Shown one piece after another: positions 13,070 through 25,204 of a stretch of DNA of 64,000 bases (the first letter of the stretch is position 1; the number at the start of each line of letters is the position of its first letter). The stretch is taken from the NCBI RefSeq assembly GCF_032854445.1, contig NC_088307.1:186001-250000 (forward strand). The letters are read 5' to 3'. Source of the DNA: Liolophura sinensis. Its lineage: Eukaryota > Mollusca > Polyplacophora > Chitonida > Chitonidae. The position numbers and the translations under genes are program-made. The notes below the pieces were generated by a model that saw only the letters and a program-made list of their open reading frames with translations, searched no databases and had not been told where the DNA came from.

Positions 13070-13383
13070 GTCATATGACGAAGGAATCCTTAGGGTGCAT
13101 GTACGTGTAATGTGCCTCCTTTGTTGCAGGACGGATTTCCGCCGCTCTTTTTTTTTAGTGCTGCTTCACTGAGACGACTTACCGAAGGCAAGTAAGCCGC
13201 CCCGCCCGAGCCATTATACTGATACGGGTCAACCAGTCGTTGCACTATCCCCTTCATGCTGAACGCCAAGCGAGGAAGTTACAACTTCCTCTTTTAAAGT
13301 CTTAGGTGTGACTCGATCAAGGATTGATCCTGGATCTACCGGTCCCGAAGCGGACGCTCTACCAACTGTGCTATGCGGGCCGG
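13070..13383 (-). mobile_element. tRNA-derived SINE, family 2
   Basis: Read on the minus strand, the element starts at about 13383 with a tRNA-like head. Its A-box-like motif is TAGCACAGTTGGTAGAGCG and its B-box-like motif is GATCAATCC, which fits GWTCRANNC. A non-tRNA body of about 200 bp follows, including a T-rich tract at 13145-13155. The head abuts 108-bp repeat sequence directly. It differs from the family found at 46361 and 60643. The distal end near 13070 is approximate. Confidence 0.7.
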
Positions 13384-13545
13384 TACAGTTAGAAGACAAA
13401 ACGTTTATATTAACGTTATAGGGCAAGACAACCACAGTAGTGTAAGAAGGCACGATGATCTTAGTAGAGTGGGATGACTGGATGATCATAGTACAGTTAG
13501 AAGACAAAACGTTTATATTAACGTTACAGGAGAAGACATTTACAG
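13384..13545 (-). repeat. detached fragment of the 108-bp array
   Basis: About 1.5 copies of the same 108-bp unit found at 10168-11896 (AAACGTTTATATTAACGTTA, GGCACGATGATCTTAGTAGA), separated from the main array by 1.49 kb. The fragment starts immediately at the SINE head. Confidence 0.9.
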
Positions 13546-13969
13546 TAGCGTCAGAGAGCAGAGTCGGATGACCAGATTATAAAGGACAAAACTACAGGGG
13601 AGTTAAAATAGTCCTACTGTATCATGTGGCCTGTTACAAATCTTATAACCCTCTTGCGGGATCTTGTTTATCATTGGTCTGATCCCATGGCCTATTCTGC
13701 GTACCTTGAACCTACCGTTAGGTACATTACAGAGCCATATGCCCGACGATTGGTCACTTGTATATAGTAACACGGTCCCAACAGGAGAAAACTATCAACA
13801 AAGTATGATGTATGGAAAAGTTGTTGTGATGCATTAACACGGACTTGACAATGTACAACAGAACTGTGATGTCACAAAGATACGCACAAATAAACAGTAA
13901 GGGTTACATATGGTGTGTGTGTATCTAGACGGTAAAACTTTCGGGTACATATGATTGTGACACTACAGA
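13546..13969. other. unassigned unique sequence
   Basis: Non-repetitive sequence between two arrays. I see no gene-like feature. Confidence 0.5.
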
Positions 13970-15575
13970 GTCAACCATGACAACAATAACCCTAATGCCC
14001 TCCTAAACATGTGATCTAATAATGACCAACACGGTAAGTATAACTCCATCCTAACAACAATAACCCTAATGCCCTCCTAAACATGTGATCTAATAATGAC
14101 CAACACGGTAAGTATAACTCCATCCTAACAACAATAACCCTAATGCCCTCCTAAACATGTCATCTAATAATGACCAACACGATAAGTATAACTCCATCCT
14201 AACAACAATAACCCTAATGTCCTCCTAAACATGTGATCTAATAATGACCAACACGGTAAGTATAACTCCATCCTAACAACAATAACCCTAATGCCCTCCT
14301 AAACATGTGATCTAATAATGGCCAACACGATAAGTATAACTCCATCCTAACAACAATAACCCTACTGTCCTCCTAAACATGTCATCTAATAATGACCAAC
14401 ACGGTAAGTATAACTCCATCCTAACAACAATAACCCTAATGCCCTCCTAAACATGTGATCTAATAATGACCAACACGGTAAGTATAACTCCATCGTATCA
14501 ACAATAACCCTAATGTCCTCCTAAACATGTGATCTAATAATGACCAACACGATAAGTATAACTCCATCCTAACAACAATAACCCTAATGTCCTCCTAAAC
14601 ATGTGATCTAATAATGACCAACACGGTAAGTATAACTCCATCCTAACAACAATAACCCTAATGCCCTGCTAAACATGTCATCTAATAATGACCAACACGG
14701 TAAGTATAACTCCATCCTAACAACAATAATCCTAAAGTCCTCCTAAACATGTGATCTAATAATGACCAACACGGTAAGTATAACTCCATCTTAACAATAA
14801 CCTTAATGCCCTCCTAAACATGTGATCTAATAATGACCAACACGATAAGTATAACTCCATCCTATCAACAATAACCCTAATGTTCTCCTAAACATGTGAT
14901 CTAATAATGACCAACACGGTAAGTATAACTCCATCCTAACAACAATAACCCTAATGTCCTCCTAAACATGTGATCTAATAATGACCAACACGGTAAGTAT
15001 AACTCCATCCTAACAACAATAACCCTACTGTCCTCCTAAACATGTGATCTAATAATGACCAACGCGGTAAGTATAACTCCATCCTAACAACCGTAAACCT
15101 AATGTCCTCCTAAACATGTGATCTAATAATGACCAACACGGTAAGTATAACTCCATCCTAACAACAATAACCCTAATGTCCTCCTAAACATGTCATCTAA
15201 TAATGACCAACACGATAAGTATAGCTCCATCCTAACAACAATAACCCTAATGTCCTCCTAAACATGTGATCTAATAATGACCAACACGATAAGTATAACT
15301 CCATCCTAACAACAATAACCCTAATGTCCTCCTAAACATGTGATCTAATAATGGCCAACACGGTAAGTATAACTCCATCCTAACAACAATAACCCTACTG
15401 TCCTCCTAAACATGTGATCTAATAATGACCAACACGATAAGTATAACTCCATCCTAACAACAATAACCCTAATGTCCTCCTAAACATGTGATCTAATAAT
15501 GACCAACACGATAAGTATAACTCCATCCTAACAACAATAACCCTAATGCTCTCCTAAACATGTGATCTATGAATA
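13970..15575. repeat. 74-bp minisatellite array with donor-like motif
   Basis: About 21 copies of a 74-bp unit: CTAACAACAATAACCCTAAT, GYCCTCCTAAACATGTSATC, TAATAATGACCAACACGRTA, AGTATAACTCCATC. The copies are very uniform, with recurrent changes at only a few columns (GCCC/GTCC, GTGATC/GTCATC, CGGTAAG/CGATAAG). Most copies carry ACACGGTAAGTATAAC, a good 5' splice-site match on the plus strand. The TAACCCTAA phrase resembles a telomere motif but occurs once per 74 bp. The period is not divisible by three, so no long frames arise. Confidence 0.95.
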
Positions 15576-15579
15576 TCGT

Positions 15580-16090
15580 GCGCAAGAAATTACAGAAGAA
15601 AGGTACCTATGCCTCTGCCCTAACAGTGGAGTATCGGGTAAGACCACTGCAAAGATGCGTGTGCCTCTGTCCTAAGAGTGGAGTATTGACCAAGACCACA
15701 GTAAAGGTACGTGTGACTCTGTCCTAACTGTGCGTTGTTGGCTAGGACCACAGCAAAGGCACCTGTGCCTCTGTCCTAGCTGTGCGTTGTTGGCTAGGGC
15801 CACAGCAAAGGTACACATGCCTCTGTCGTAACTGTGCGTTGTTGGCTAGGACCACATTGTGGCTCTGTCCTACCTGTGTGTCGTTGGCTACAACCACATT
15901 GTGGCTCTGTCCTAACTGTGCGTTGTTGTCTAGGGCCAAATTGTGGCTCTGTGATAACTGTGCATTGTTGGCTAGAGCACAGCAAAGGTAACAGTGCTTC
16001 TGTCCTAACTGTGGAGTATTGGCTAAGAGCAGAGCTAAGAGCAGAACTAAGAGCAGAGGTACCTGTGCCTCTGTCCTAACTGTGGAGTAC
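15580..16090. repeat. 52-bp / 42-bp minisatellite array
   Basis: About ten copies of CTCTGTCCTAACTGTGCGTT with GTTGGCTAGGACCACAGCAA and AGGTACCTGTGC. Three internal copies (about 15840-15965) are shortened to 42 bp by loss of the CAGCAAAGGTAC part. The array ends in short AAGAGCAGA repeats near 16025-16055. Confidence 0.88.
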
Positions 16091-17100
16091 TGACTCAGAT
16101 CACGGCACTTGGTATAAAGAATAAAGACACTTGGTATTTATTGTAAAGAATTTCATATCCTGGACAATATGAGTGAACAAGACCCATGAAGTTCTATTAA
16201 TATATCCGTTTAAATTTGTACATTGAATCGTTGATGATGGTAATGTTTGGTTTGACAGCTTACGTGTACACCCATGCCGTCGTGTCTGTATTGTGCATCT
16301 GTATAACGACCACGGCGAAAAGCATGGTATTAGCGGTAATTAAAAGTTCTATATTTTATTAAAATATTCATGTTGGCTTCACACAGCTTGGTCGCTGTTA
16401 AGCCTTACATAATCTGCTTCTTATTTTCTCATCCTATACCGACAGCCAGGTCAAATCAGTCAGAAGTCAAGCGCGTAAGACAGGACTAATCAATGGCTGA
16501 TATAGATTGTCTGCAGCTCGCCAAAATAACCACAATAAAGAAATCGCCCCATCGCCCAGGAAAGGTCTGGCCTGCCCAAATGAAATTCGATACTCGATTT
16601 TCCACTCGTTTTCTGGCGACTTGACAATCCAGGGAAAGATAATGCCAGGGCCTAACCCTACTTATTCAAGAGTGGCTGTCTCATATTTATTCTGATTACG
16701 TGCAAATCAATGATCTATGTGTTCTCTGGATGTAAACATGGAAAGATCAATGTGCAGAAATGTACTGAAATAAACGCCGCCACATATGTAATACTGTTCT
16801 GGGATACGCGCATGCGCGGATGCAGACTGGCGATCTCGACAAACGTCTCAACTGACTTATTAGCCTGACAACAAAGTAATTAAATCCTGATGATTCAGTT
16901 ATCTGCCAAATTAGACCGAAACAAACAAACTGATCTCCTACTCTTAAGACTTTATGAAACTTATGCAAATTTTGTTATCACTGAAAGTGGAAGTCCATCC
17001 AATTTTCAAGAACACATACGATGGAGTTGTTCCAACGGCGTTGGATAAATACAAATAAATATAAACGTATTTAAGAAGAATGATGTGTGATCAAAAACTG
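16091..17100. other. unassigned unique sequence
   Basis: Non-repetitive DNA with no recognised gene. It contains a 12-bp palindrome, CGCGCATGCGCG, at 16807-16818. Confidence 0.45.
16807..16818. promoter_or_regulatory. NRF1-like palindrome
   Basis: CGCGCATGCGCG is a perfect palindrome containing the NRF1-type core. No adjacent first exon was found, so its promoter role is unproven. Confidence 0.22.
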
Positions 17101-17104
17101 TTCA

Positions 17105-17425
17105 GCTCGACGTAAAACCTAAGCATACATACATATAAGAAAGCGTGACGTAAAACCCCAAGCACACATACAAACAAACGTGACGTAAAACCCCAAGCAT
17201 ACACACACATATTAACAAGCATGACGTAAAACCCCAAGCACACATACATATAACCAAACGTGAAGTAAAACCCTCAGCACACATACATATAAATAAACGT
17301 GACGTAAAACCCCAGGCACACATACATATAAACAAGCTTGACGTAAAACCCCAAGCACACATACATATAACCAAAAGTGACGTAAAACCCCAAGCACACA
17401 TACATGTAAACAAGCGTGACGTCAT
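17105..17425. repeat. 39-bp minisatellite, ~8 copies
   Basis: Copies of GACGTAAAACCCCAAGCACA followed by CATACATATAAACAAGCGT. Minus-strand frames (CMCAWGFTSRLFI period) stay open because 39 is divisible by three. Confidence 0.92.
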
Positions 17426-17853
17426 TACACAGAGGATAATTATGATATCGTTCTTAAGTTTGAATTCTCATTTACCGTTCCCGTCAAAACATCAGCTTGA
17501 CAGCCCCCCTCCCCTCCCCCCACCCCCACTTCCACTGGCCGAGATACCGGCTTATGCCTACGTGGACTCACAAGGATGTGCTATGTGATGCACATATATC
17601 TGTTGCATGTTTTAAATTACACGTAAAAAGGGTCTCTCACTGAATTATCTTGTTCCTAAGCAACAGACACGATCTGCTGTACCTAGAACTATGTATTTCC
17701 TGTATAGGGTAAGGAATGACCGTACGTTAAGTTTGCTATTGAGAGAGATACTTTGATGCAAAATTCCCATCTACATACAATAATAGCTAGTGTTCCATTT
17801 AACAAATCACGATTTTATTCACACTTGGTTCGGGAGTGTAGGTCTGCCAAGCG
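17426..17853. other. unassigned sequence left of the gap
   Basis: Non-repetitive sequence with a short C-rich tract near 17505-17530. No gene was recognised. Confidence 0.4.
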
Positions 17854-18053
17854 NNNNNNNNNNNNNNNNNNNNNNNNNNNNNNNNNNNNNNNNNNNNNNN
17901 NNNNNNNNNNNNNNNNNNNNNNNNNNNNNNNNNNNNNNNNNNNNNNNNNNNNNNNNNNNNNNNNNNNNNNNNNNNNNNNNNNNNNNNNNNNNNNNNNNNN
18001 NNNNNNNNNNNNNNNNNNNNNNNNNNNNNNNNNNNNNNNNNNNNNNNNNNNNN
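17854..18053. other. assembly gap (200 N)
   Basis: Exactly 200 N bases: a scaffold gap of nominal size. Sequence on either side need not be truly 200 bp apart. Confidence 1.
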
Positions 18054-18780
18054 GCTCTATGTAGTCTTACTGGCTGTAAAGATATTATGGGATGGATTAT
18101 TTATGAAGTCACTTCGTGTTATTTTATTTCGATCCTGGTGAGCTATTGCCAAAACTGATGGGTTTTACAACATATATGATAAAACCTAATTTGTGAGGAA
18201 AAGAAAAACATGGTGAGTGAAAAGTAAACATGTGCCTGACGGTCCCGGGATAACAGGTCTGTAAGATGTAGTTTTATTACTACAGCAGTCTAGATCATCT
18301 AGCCATATCACGACATATCTACTGACCTATACGGCAACTCGTCCACTTGGTGCAAATCGCACCGAGTGAATTACAATACGAAGTCTATCCCAGTAGGATG
18401 TATAGCTCATTAGGCCACCGGCCATGTAAACGGACAGCTCTCGTTCTGTAAGCGAGAGTCTGCTGATATGTTAGAAATTATTATTACCAATGCTCCTACA
18501 CTTTCTCTTGGCAATCACGATAAGCAACCGGTGCAATCGCTGTGACCAGACTGTGAGTGGATTTGCCTTCTAGGCTGGTGTTGGCGGCATGAAATTTCAG
18601 GGATATAGTATTGTGAATATGGTGACTTATTGGTTTTCAGCTGTTATTCCTGTTCGTGGTATCCACAGCCTAACCCTTTTTGTACAGATACACTCAGACA
18701 ACAGAAATACATGGTAAATTTTTAAATACATTGTGAGGTTTATTTCTGTAATATCTCTTGTGCGATGAACCAGTGTTATC
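18054..18780. other. unassigned sequence right of the gap
   Basis: Non-repetitive sequence preceding the 24-bp array. No gene-like feature was recognised. Confidence 0.4.
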
Positions 18781-21377
18781 CTTGTGTCATGTATCCTGTG
18801 ACATTCTTGTGTGATGTGTCTGAGACATTCTTGTGTGATTTTGTCTGTGACATTCTTGTGTGATGTTGTCTGAGACATTCTTATGTAATGTGTCTGAGAC
18901 ATTCTTATGTGATGTGTCTGTGACATTCTTGTGTGATGTGTCTTTGACATTCTTATGTGATGTGTCTGTGGCATTCTTGTGTGATGTGTCTGAGACATTC
19001 TTGTGTGATGTGTCTGAGACATTCTTGTGTGATGTGTCTGAGACATTCTTATGTGATGTGTCTTTGACATTCTTATGTGATGTGTCTGAGACATTCTTGT
19101 GTCATGTGTATGTGACATTCTTGTGTGATGTGTCTGTGACATTCTTATGTGATATATCTGTGACATTCTTGTGTGATGTGTCTGAGACATTCTTGTGTGA
19201 TGTGTCTGAGACATTCTTGTGTGATGTGTCTGTGGCATTCTTATGTGATGTGTCTGTGACATTCTTGTGTGATGTGTCTGAGACATTCTTGTGTGATGTG
19301 TCTTTGACATTCTTATGTGATGTGTCTGTGGCATTCTTGTGTGATATATCTGTGACATTCTTGTGTTATGTGTATGTGACATTCTTGTGTGATGTGTCTG
19401 TGACATTCCTGTGTGGTGTGTCTGTGACATTCTTGTGTTATGTGTCTGTGACATTCTTGTGTGATGTGTCTGAGACATTCCTATGTGATGTGTCTGTGGC
19501 ATTCTTGTGTGATGTGTCTGAGACATTCTTGTGTGATGTGCATCGGTGACTTTCTTGTGTGATGTCTCTGTGACATTCTTGTGTGATGTGTCTGTGACAT
19601 TCTTGTGTGATGTGTCTGTGACATCCTTGTGTGATGTGTCTGTAACATTCTTGTGTGATGTGTCTGACACATTCTTATGTGATGTGTCTGTGGCATTCTT
19701 GTGTGATGTGTCTGTGCCATTCTTGTGTGATGTGTCTGAGACAATCTTGTGTCATGTATCCTGTGACATTTTTGTGTGATGTGTCTGTGACATTCTTGTG
19801 TGATGTGTCTGTGGCATTCTTGTGTGATGTGTCTTTGACATTCTTATGTGATGTGTCTGTGACATTCTTGTGTGATGTGTCTGTGGCATTCTTGTGTGAT
19901 GTGTCTGAGACAATCTTGTGTGATGTGTCTGAGACATTCTTATGTGATGTGTCTGTGACTTTCTTGTGTGATGTGTCTGTGACATTCTTGTGTGATATGT
20001 CTGTGGCATTCTTGTGTTATGTGTCTGTGACATTCTTATGTGATGTGTCTGAGACATTCTTATGTGATGTGTCTGTGACATTCTTGTGTGATGTGTCTGT
20101 GACATTCTTGTGTGATGTGTCTGTGGCATTCTTGTGTTATGTGTCTGTGACATTCTTGTGTGATGTGTCTGAGACATTCTTATGTGATGTGTCTGTGGTA
20201 TTCTTGTGTGATGTGTCTGAGACATTCTTATGTGATGTGTCTGTGGCATTCTTGTGTGATGTGTCTGTGGCATTCTTGTGTGATGTGTCTGTGCCATTCT
20301 TGTGTGATGTGTCTGAGACAATCTTGTGTCATGTATCCTGTGACATTTTTGTGTGATGTGTCTGTGACATTCTTGTGTGATGTGTCTTTGACATTCTTAT
20401 GTGATGTGTCTGTGGCATTCTTGTGTGATGTGTCTGTGGCATTCTTGTGTGATATATCTGTGACATTCTTGTGTGATGTGTCTGTGACATTGTTATGTGA
20501 TATATCTGTGACATTCTTGTGTGATGTGTCTGTGACATTCTTGTGTGAAGACCCTGTGCCATTCCTGTGTGATGTGTCTGAGACATTCTAGTGTCATGCA
20601 TCTCTTGGCATTTTTGTGTGATGTGTCTGTGAGATTCTTGTGTGATGTATTTGTGACATTCTTGCTTGATGCTTGATTCTGTACATCGGTGACATTCTTA
20701 TGTGATGTGTCTGTGACATTCTTTTGCAATGTACATTAGTGACATTCTTGTGTGATGTGTCTGTGACATTCTTCAGCAATGTACATCAGTGACATTCTTA
20801 TGTGATGTGTCTGTTACATTCTTGTGTGATGTATCGCTGTGACATTCTTGTGTGCTTTGCATATGTTTCATTTTCTGTGTTGCATCTTTGTTAATTACAG
20901 CGCAGTGTTTCTCTGTTACATTCATGTTTGAAGTATATATCCCTGTGGCATCCTTGTGTGATGTATCTCCATTCTTTTGTGATGCATCCCTGTGACATTC
21001 TTGTGTGATGCATCTCTATTTATACATTCTTGTGTGATGTATCTCCATTCTTGTATGATGCATCTCTGTTGCATTGTGTGTGATGTATCCCTGTTACATT
21101 GTTGCGTGACATATCCTTCTTGTCTTATCTTACATTCTTGTCTGATATATCTTTGTTTGTACATTCTTGATTCTTGATGCATCTCCATTTTTGTGTCATG
21201 CATATTTGTTACATATTTGTGTGATGTATCCCTGCTACATCCTTGAGAAAAGTATCCTTGTTACATTTTTGTGTTATGTATCTCTGTTGACACATTATGG
21301 TGCGATGAAGCTCTGTTACATTCTTATGTGATGTATTCTTGTTACATTATTATGTGATTTATCTCTTTTACATTCTT
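18781..21377. repeat. 24-bp minisatellite array
   Basis: About 85 tight copies of GACATTCTTGTGTGATGTGT followed by CTGT run from 18781 to 20580. More diverged copies continue to about 21377. Short alternatives (GGCATTC, TTGACATTC, GAGACATTC, ATATATCTGTG) are mixed along the array. The plus strand is strongly T/G-rich. All frames stay open for long stretches (up to 347 codons, period MSQTHHTR on the minus strand), which is a product of the period. Confidence 0.96.
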
Positions 21378-21622
21378 CTCGGGGAACGCAATGACTCAGG
21401 AGCCCCTCACCAATGCTGTCGCTGTGTTCGAGTTTAGCTCATGCTGGCTTCCCTTCCGGTCGTATGTAGGAAGGCCTCCAGCAACCTGCAGATGGTCGTG
21501 GGTTTCCCCCGGACTCTACCCGGTTTCCTCCCACCATAATGCTGAGCTCCGTCATATAAATGAAATATTCGTACGGCCTAAAACACCGGTCAAATAAATA
21601 AATAAATAAATAAATAAACAAA
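21378..21622 (+). mobile_element. SINE family 1, 5'-truncated copy
   Basis: It matches the body and tail of the SINE at 46361: GCTCATGCTGGCTTCC, GATGGTCGTGGGTTTCCCCC, CCACCATAATGCTG, then CGGCCTAAAACACCGGTCAA and an (AAAT)n tail. The first part of the tRNA-like head is missing. It was inserted at or near the end of the 24-bp array. Confidence 0.88.
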
Positions 21623-22430
21623 TACAGTCTTCTGTGATGTATCCCTGTTACATTTAGGTGCGTTGTTACTTCTGTTGCATTTAGCCTAATGTATCTCTGT
21701 TCCATTCTTGTATGATGTACATCTGTTCCATCATGAGGACCAGATATTCCGGTTAAACTAAGTGACTGCAACGTGACAAATCTTCAAATGGCTTAGCGTC
21801 TGGGTTGTACATACGTCAGGATGGTCGGAGTAGACAAACTCAGACAATGGACTACGGGGTCAGCCAGGCTTATACACAAACATATCGTCATCTCATTTAG
21901 CTCTGCCTGCTAAGCTTCTGGCTCAGGACATTGGAGGCTACTACTTAATCGATGCGCTTAGCACGCCCATCTAGAATTCTGTTGATTCTGTTATCAGGAA
22001 CTGGTGATAGAAGTGTTATGTTCAATTTCAATCGGAAAGAAAATAATTTCTTTTTCCTACATTTTACTTACATTCACCATTTGTGCAGGGGCCTTTAAAA
22101 GACTGTACAGTGTAAGAGTCATCACTCACTCGGTTCGGCTTCACTCGATATTTGCTCTCAGGTGAATATCATTTTACCGTAACTCAGTGTCGACCCGTAT
22201 GCTTTGTGTATAAGAGGTATATCCTGTTTTGTATAACATTCGTGTGCAAACCTGATTACTTAAGAGACTCTTAGCTTAGGCGAATGCTAGAGTATATGGA
22301 AAGCCAACAAACGATAGATACATCTCCAGCACTGAGTCATTAACATTCAAAGGCAGAGAGGATATAGCCATTATTACTAAACTATTACTAACACTTCAAC
22401 AGGAGTCTGTGACTAATATACAAATCTAAT
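21623..22430. other. unassigned unique sequence
   Basis: A few decayed 24-bp-like phrases occur up to about 21735. The rest is unique DNA without recognisable genes. Confidence 0.45.
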
Positions 22431-22785
22431 ACAAGGACAGCTGTAATTATACCGAGTATTATTATGCACAGCTGTAATTATACCCAGTCTTAATACGCCC
22501 AACAGTGATTATACAGAGTCTTAATACGCACAACAGTGATTATACCGAGTTTTACTACGCACAACAGGGATAATACCCAGTTTTATTACGCACAGCAGTG
22601 AGTATACCCAGTCTTATTACGCCCAACAGTGATTATACCGAGTCTTAATACGCCCAACAGTGATTATACCGAGTATTATTAGGCACAGCTGTGATTATAC
22701 CCAGTCTTATTACACACAGCAGTGATTATACCGCGTCTCAATACGTGCATCTATGGTTATACCAGGCCTTAATATCTTAATATTA

Positions 22786-22925
22786 GTTATTTCTTTATTT
22801 GACTGGGGAAATAATATTTCATTTATACGACGGCGGCCAGAATTATGGTGGAATGAAACCGGGGATAGCCCGGGGAAAACCCACAACCATCCGCAGGTTG
22901 CTGCCAGACCTTCCCACGTACGGCC
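22786..22925 (-). mobile_element. SINE family 1, truncated copy in 31-bp array
   Basis: Minus-orientation fragment: a T-rich tail, ACGACGGCGGCCAGAATTAT, CCCACAACCATCCGCAGGTT, ending at ACGTACGGCC. The tRNA-like head is absent and the array resumes immediately. Confidence 0.88.
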
Positions 22926-23573
22926 ACAGCAGTGATTATGCCGGGTTTTGTTACGCACATTAGTGATTATACCGGGTATTATTACGCACAGCAGTGATTA
23001 CACCGGGTCTTAATACGTTCAGCTGTGATTATACCGAGTCTCATTACGCCCACCAGTGAGAATACCGAGTCTTAATACATTCAGCTGTGATTATACCGAA
23101 TCTTAATACGTTCAGCTGTGATTATACCGAGCCTTAATACGCCCAACAGTGATTATACCGAGTCTTAATACATTCAGCTGTGATTATACCAAGTCTTAAT
23201 ACGCCCAACAGTGATTATACCGAATCTTGATACGTTCAGCTGTGATTATACCGAGTCTTAATACGCCCAACAGTGATTATACCGAGTCTTAATACGCCCA
23301 ACAGTGATTATACCGAATCTTAATACATTCAGCTGTGATTATACCGAGTCTTAATACGCCCAACAGTGATTATACCGAATCTTAATACGTTCAGCTGTGA
23401 TTATACCGAGTCTCAATACGTGCATCTATACCGGGCCTTAATATCAACAGCTGCGATTATACCGTGTCTTAATACGTGCATTTGTGGTCATGCCCAGTGT
23501 TAATACGTACAGCTGTGATTATACCTAGCCTCAATACGCACAGCTGTGATTATACAGTGTCTCAATACGTGGA

Positions 23574-23851
23574 TCGGTGGTTATTTATTTATTTATTTGA
23601 TTGGTGTTTCATGCCGTACTCAACAATATTTCACTTGTGCGACGGCGGCCAGCATTATGGTGGGAAGAAACCGGGCAGATGCCGGGGGGAACCCACTACA
23701 ATCTGCAGGTTGGTGGCAGACCTTCACACGTACGGCCGGAGTGGAAGCCAGCATAAGCTGGACTTGAATTCACAGCGACCGCATTGGTGAGAGGCCCCTA
23801 GTTCATTCCGCTGCGCTAGCCCGATAACCAACTGAGCCACGGAGGTCCCCC
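23574..23851 (-). mobile_element. SINE family 1, near full-length copy in 31-bp array
   Basis: Minus-orientation copy with tail (ATTT)n, GATTGGTGTTTCATGCCGTA, the body, and the complete tRNA-like head (AACCAACTGAGCCACGGAGG). The flanks ATCGGTGGTTA and ATCTGTGGTTA look like an 11-bp target-site duplication with one mismatch. Confidence 0.92.
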
Positions 23852-24047
23852 ATCTGTGGTTAATACTAAGTCTCAGTATGTACAGCTGTGATTATACCGG
23901 GCCTTTATACGTAGGGCTGTGATTATACCGGGCCTTTATACGTAGGGCTTTGATTATATCGGGCTTTTATACGAACAGCTGCGATTATACGGTGTCTCAA
24001 TGCGTGCAACTGTGATTATACTGAGTTTTAATTCGTTCATAATACTT

Positions 24048-24250
24048 AATTATTTATTGGTGTTTTACGCAGCACTCAGGAATATTTTCATTTATTATGG
24101 TGGGAGGAAACCGGGCAGATCCTGGGGAAACTGTCCGCAGGTTGCTGTAGATCTTCCAACTTACGGAGAGGAAGCCAGCAAAAGCTGAACTTGAACTCAC
24201 AGCGACAGCATTGATGAGAGTCACCTGGGTCATTGCGTCGTGCTGGCATT
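24048..24250 (-). mobile_element. SINE family 1, truncated copy in 31-bp array
   Basis: Diverged minus-orientation copy: TTATTGGTGTTTTACGCAGC, CATTTATTATGGTGGGAGGA, AGGTTGCTGTAGATCTTCCA, ending in the GTCATTGCGTCG part of the head. It has an internal deletion and a partial head. Confidence 0.85.
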
Positions 24251-24320
24251 CTAACCCCGCGTGCACATTACGTAAAGCTGTGATTATACCGAGTATTAAT
24301 GCGTGCAGTTGTGATTATAC

Positions 24321-25200
24321 CGAGTGCGATCATGAAGGCTTTTAACTCTCTTTCTGTTATGTAGAACAATAGCGTGCTGGTTAAATATAATCTAAAGGAA
24401 ACGGTTCACCGGATATTTCTTCTGGACAACATCTGAAGATTCTTGTTAAGACAGATGTATAGGTTAATGAATAACGATCAATGACAGCTAAAGAATCCAG
24501 GAATGGAACCGGCTGCAATGGAACTAAGGAAGTCCGTTAATATTAATGAAATCCTGACGGGCTTATGAAAGAACAGAACAAATACCAAGGTTCTTGGTGA
24601 GATTGCCTCCTGGAGAGACAATCGGTAGAGGAGAAGGAAAATCCTGGGTCTTCTTCTGCTTCGGGACCCTCCTTTACACTGAGAATCACATGGGGTTACT
24701 TAGCCTTAGTGTGAGATTAACGTTGACAGAGGGATCGATAATTTTGGATTATATCCAGTGATTTCTAATCTTACTGATTGCCGGCGTATGGATACAGGCT
24801 AGCAGTGAGTGATTGTATATGGAAGTCCGGGCATTGATATTCCGCGACTATTCAGGATTATACTGGCCAGGCATCAAGTAGGCTGGAGAGGATGGAGCAC
24901 GGTGGATGTTGGGTAATGATGTTGATACAGACGCTGATGCATTATGAATCAAGTAGGATGGAGAGGATGGAGCAGGGTGGATGTTGGGTAATGATGTTGA
25001 TACAGACGCTGATGCATGATGATTGGGATTATTCTATTATCTATATGTTGCGATGAAACGACCGTTAAGTGTGTTATTCTGGTAAATATGCCAGTTAGGT
25101 TTAGCTCTGTCATTATGATGTTTGTGTCCATTCCTCTCGAATATCTGAATGAGTGACCGTTTGAAGGATCTGTCGTTCGAATTGATCTTCAACACCCACT
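24321..25200. other. unique sequence with one ~73-bp duplication
   Basis: Mostly unique DNA. Near 24875-25020 a block of about 73 bp containing GGATGTTGGGTAATGATGTT and GATACAGACGCTGATGCAT is present twice in tandem. No gene was recognised. Confidence 0.6.
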
Positions 25201-25204
25201 CACT

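Larger units (their letters stand above)
22431..24320. repeat. 31-bp minisatellite array, broken by three SINEs
   Basis: Copies of TGATTATACCGAGTCTTAAT followed by ACGCCCAACAG, with the alternative end ACRTTCAGCTG. The two endings alternate irregularly. The array is interrupted by SINE copies at 22786-22925, 23574-23851 and 24048-24250 and resumes after each. The last copies end near 24320. Confidence 0.93.

Noticed and set aside
13970-15575. CRISPR-like regularly spaced repeats or telomeric TAACCC tract
   Set aside because: Units are contiguous 74-bp tandem copies with no unique spacers, and the TAACCCTAA phrase occurs only once per unit. The context is eukaryotic.
17753-18158. ORFs spanning the N gap
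   Set aside because: They consist mostly of undefined residues across 200 N and carry no information.
18627-19670. 347-codon minus-strand MSQTHHTR-type repeat protein
   Set aside because: An 8-residue period made by the 24-bp array. The opposite strand is equally open.
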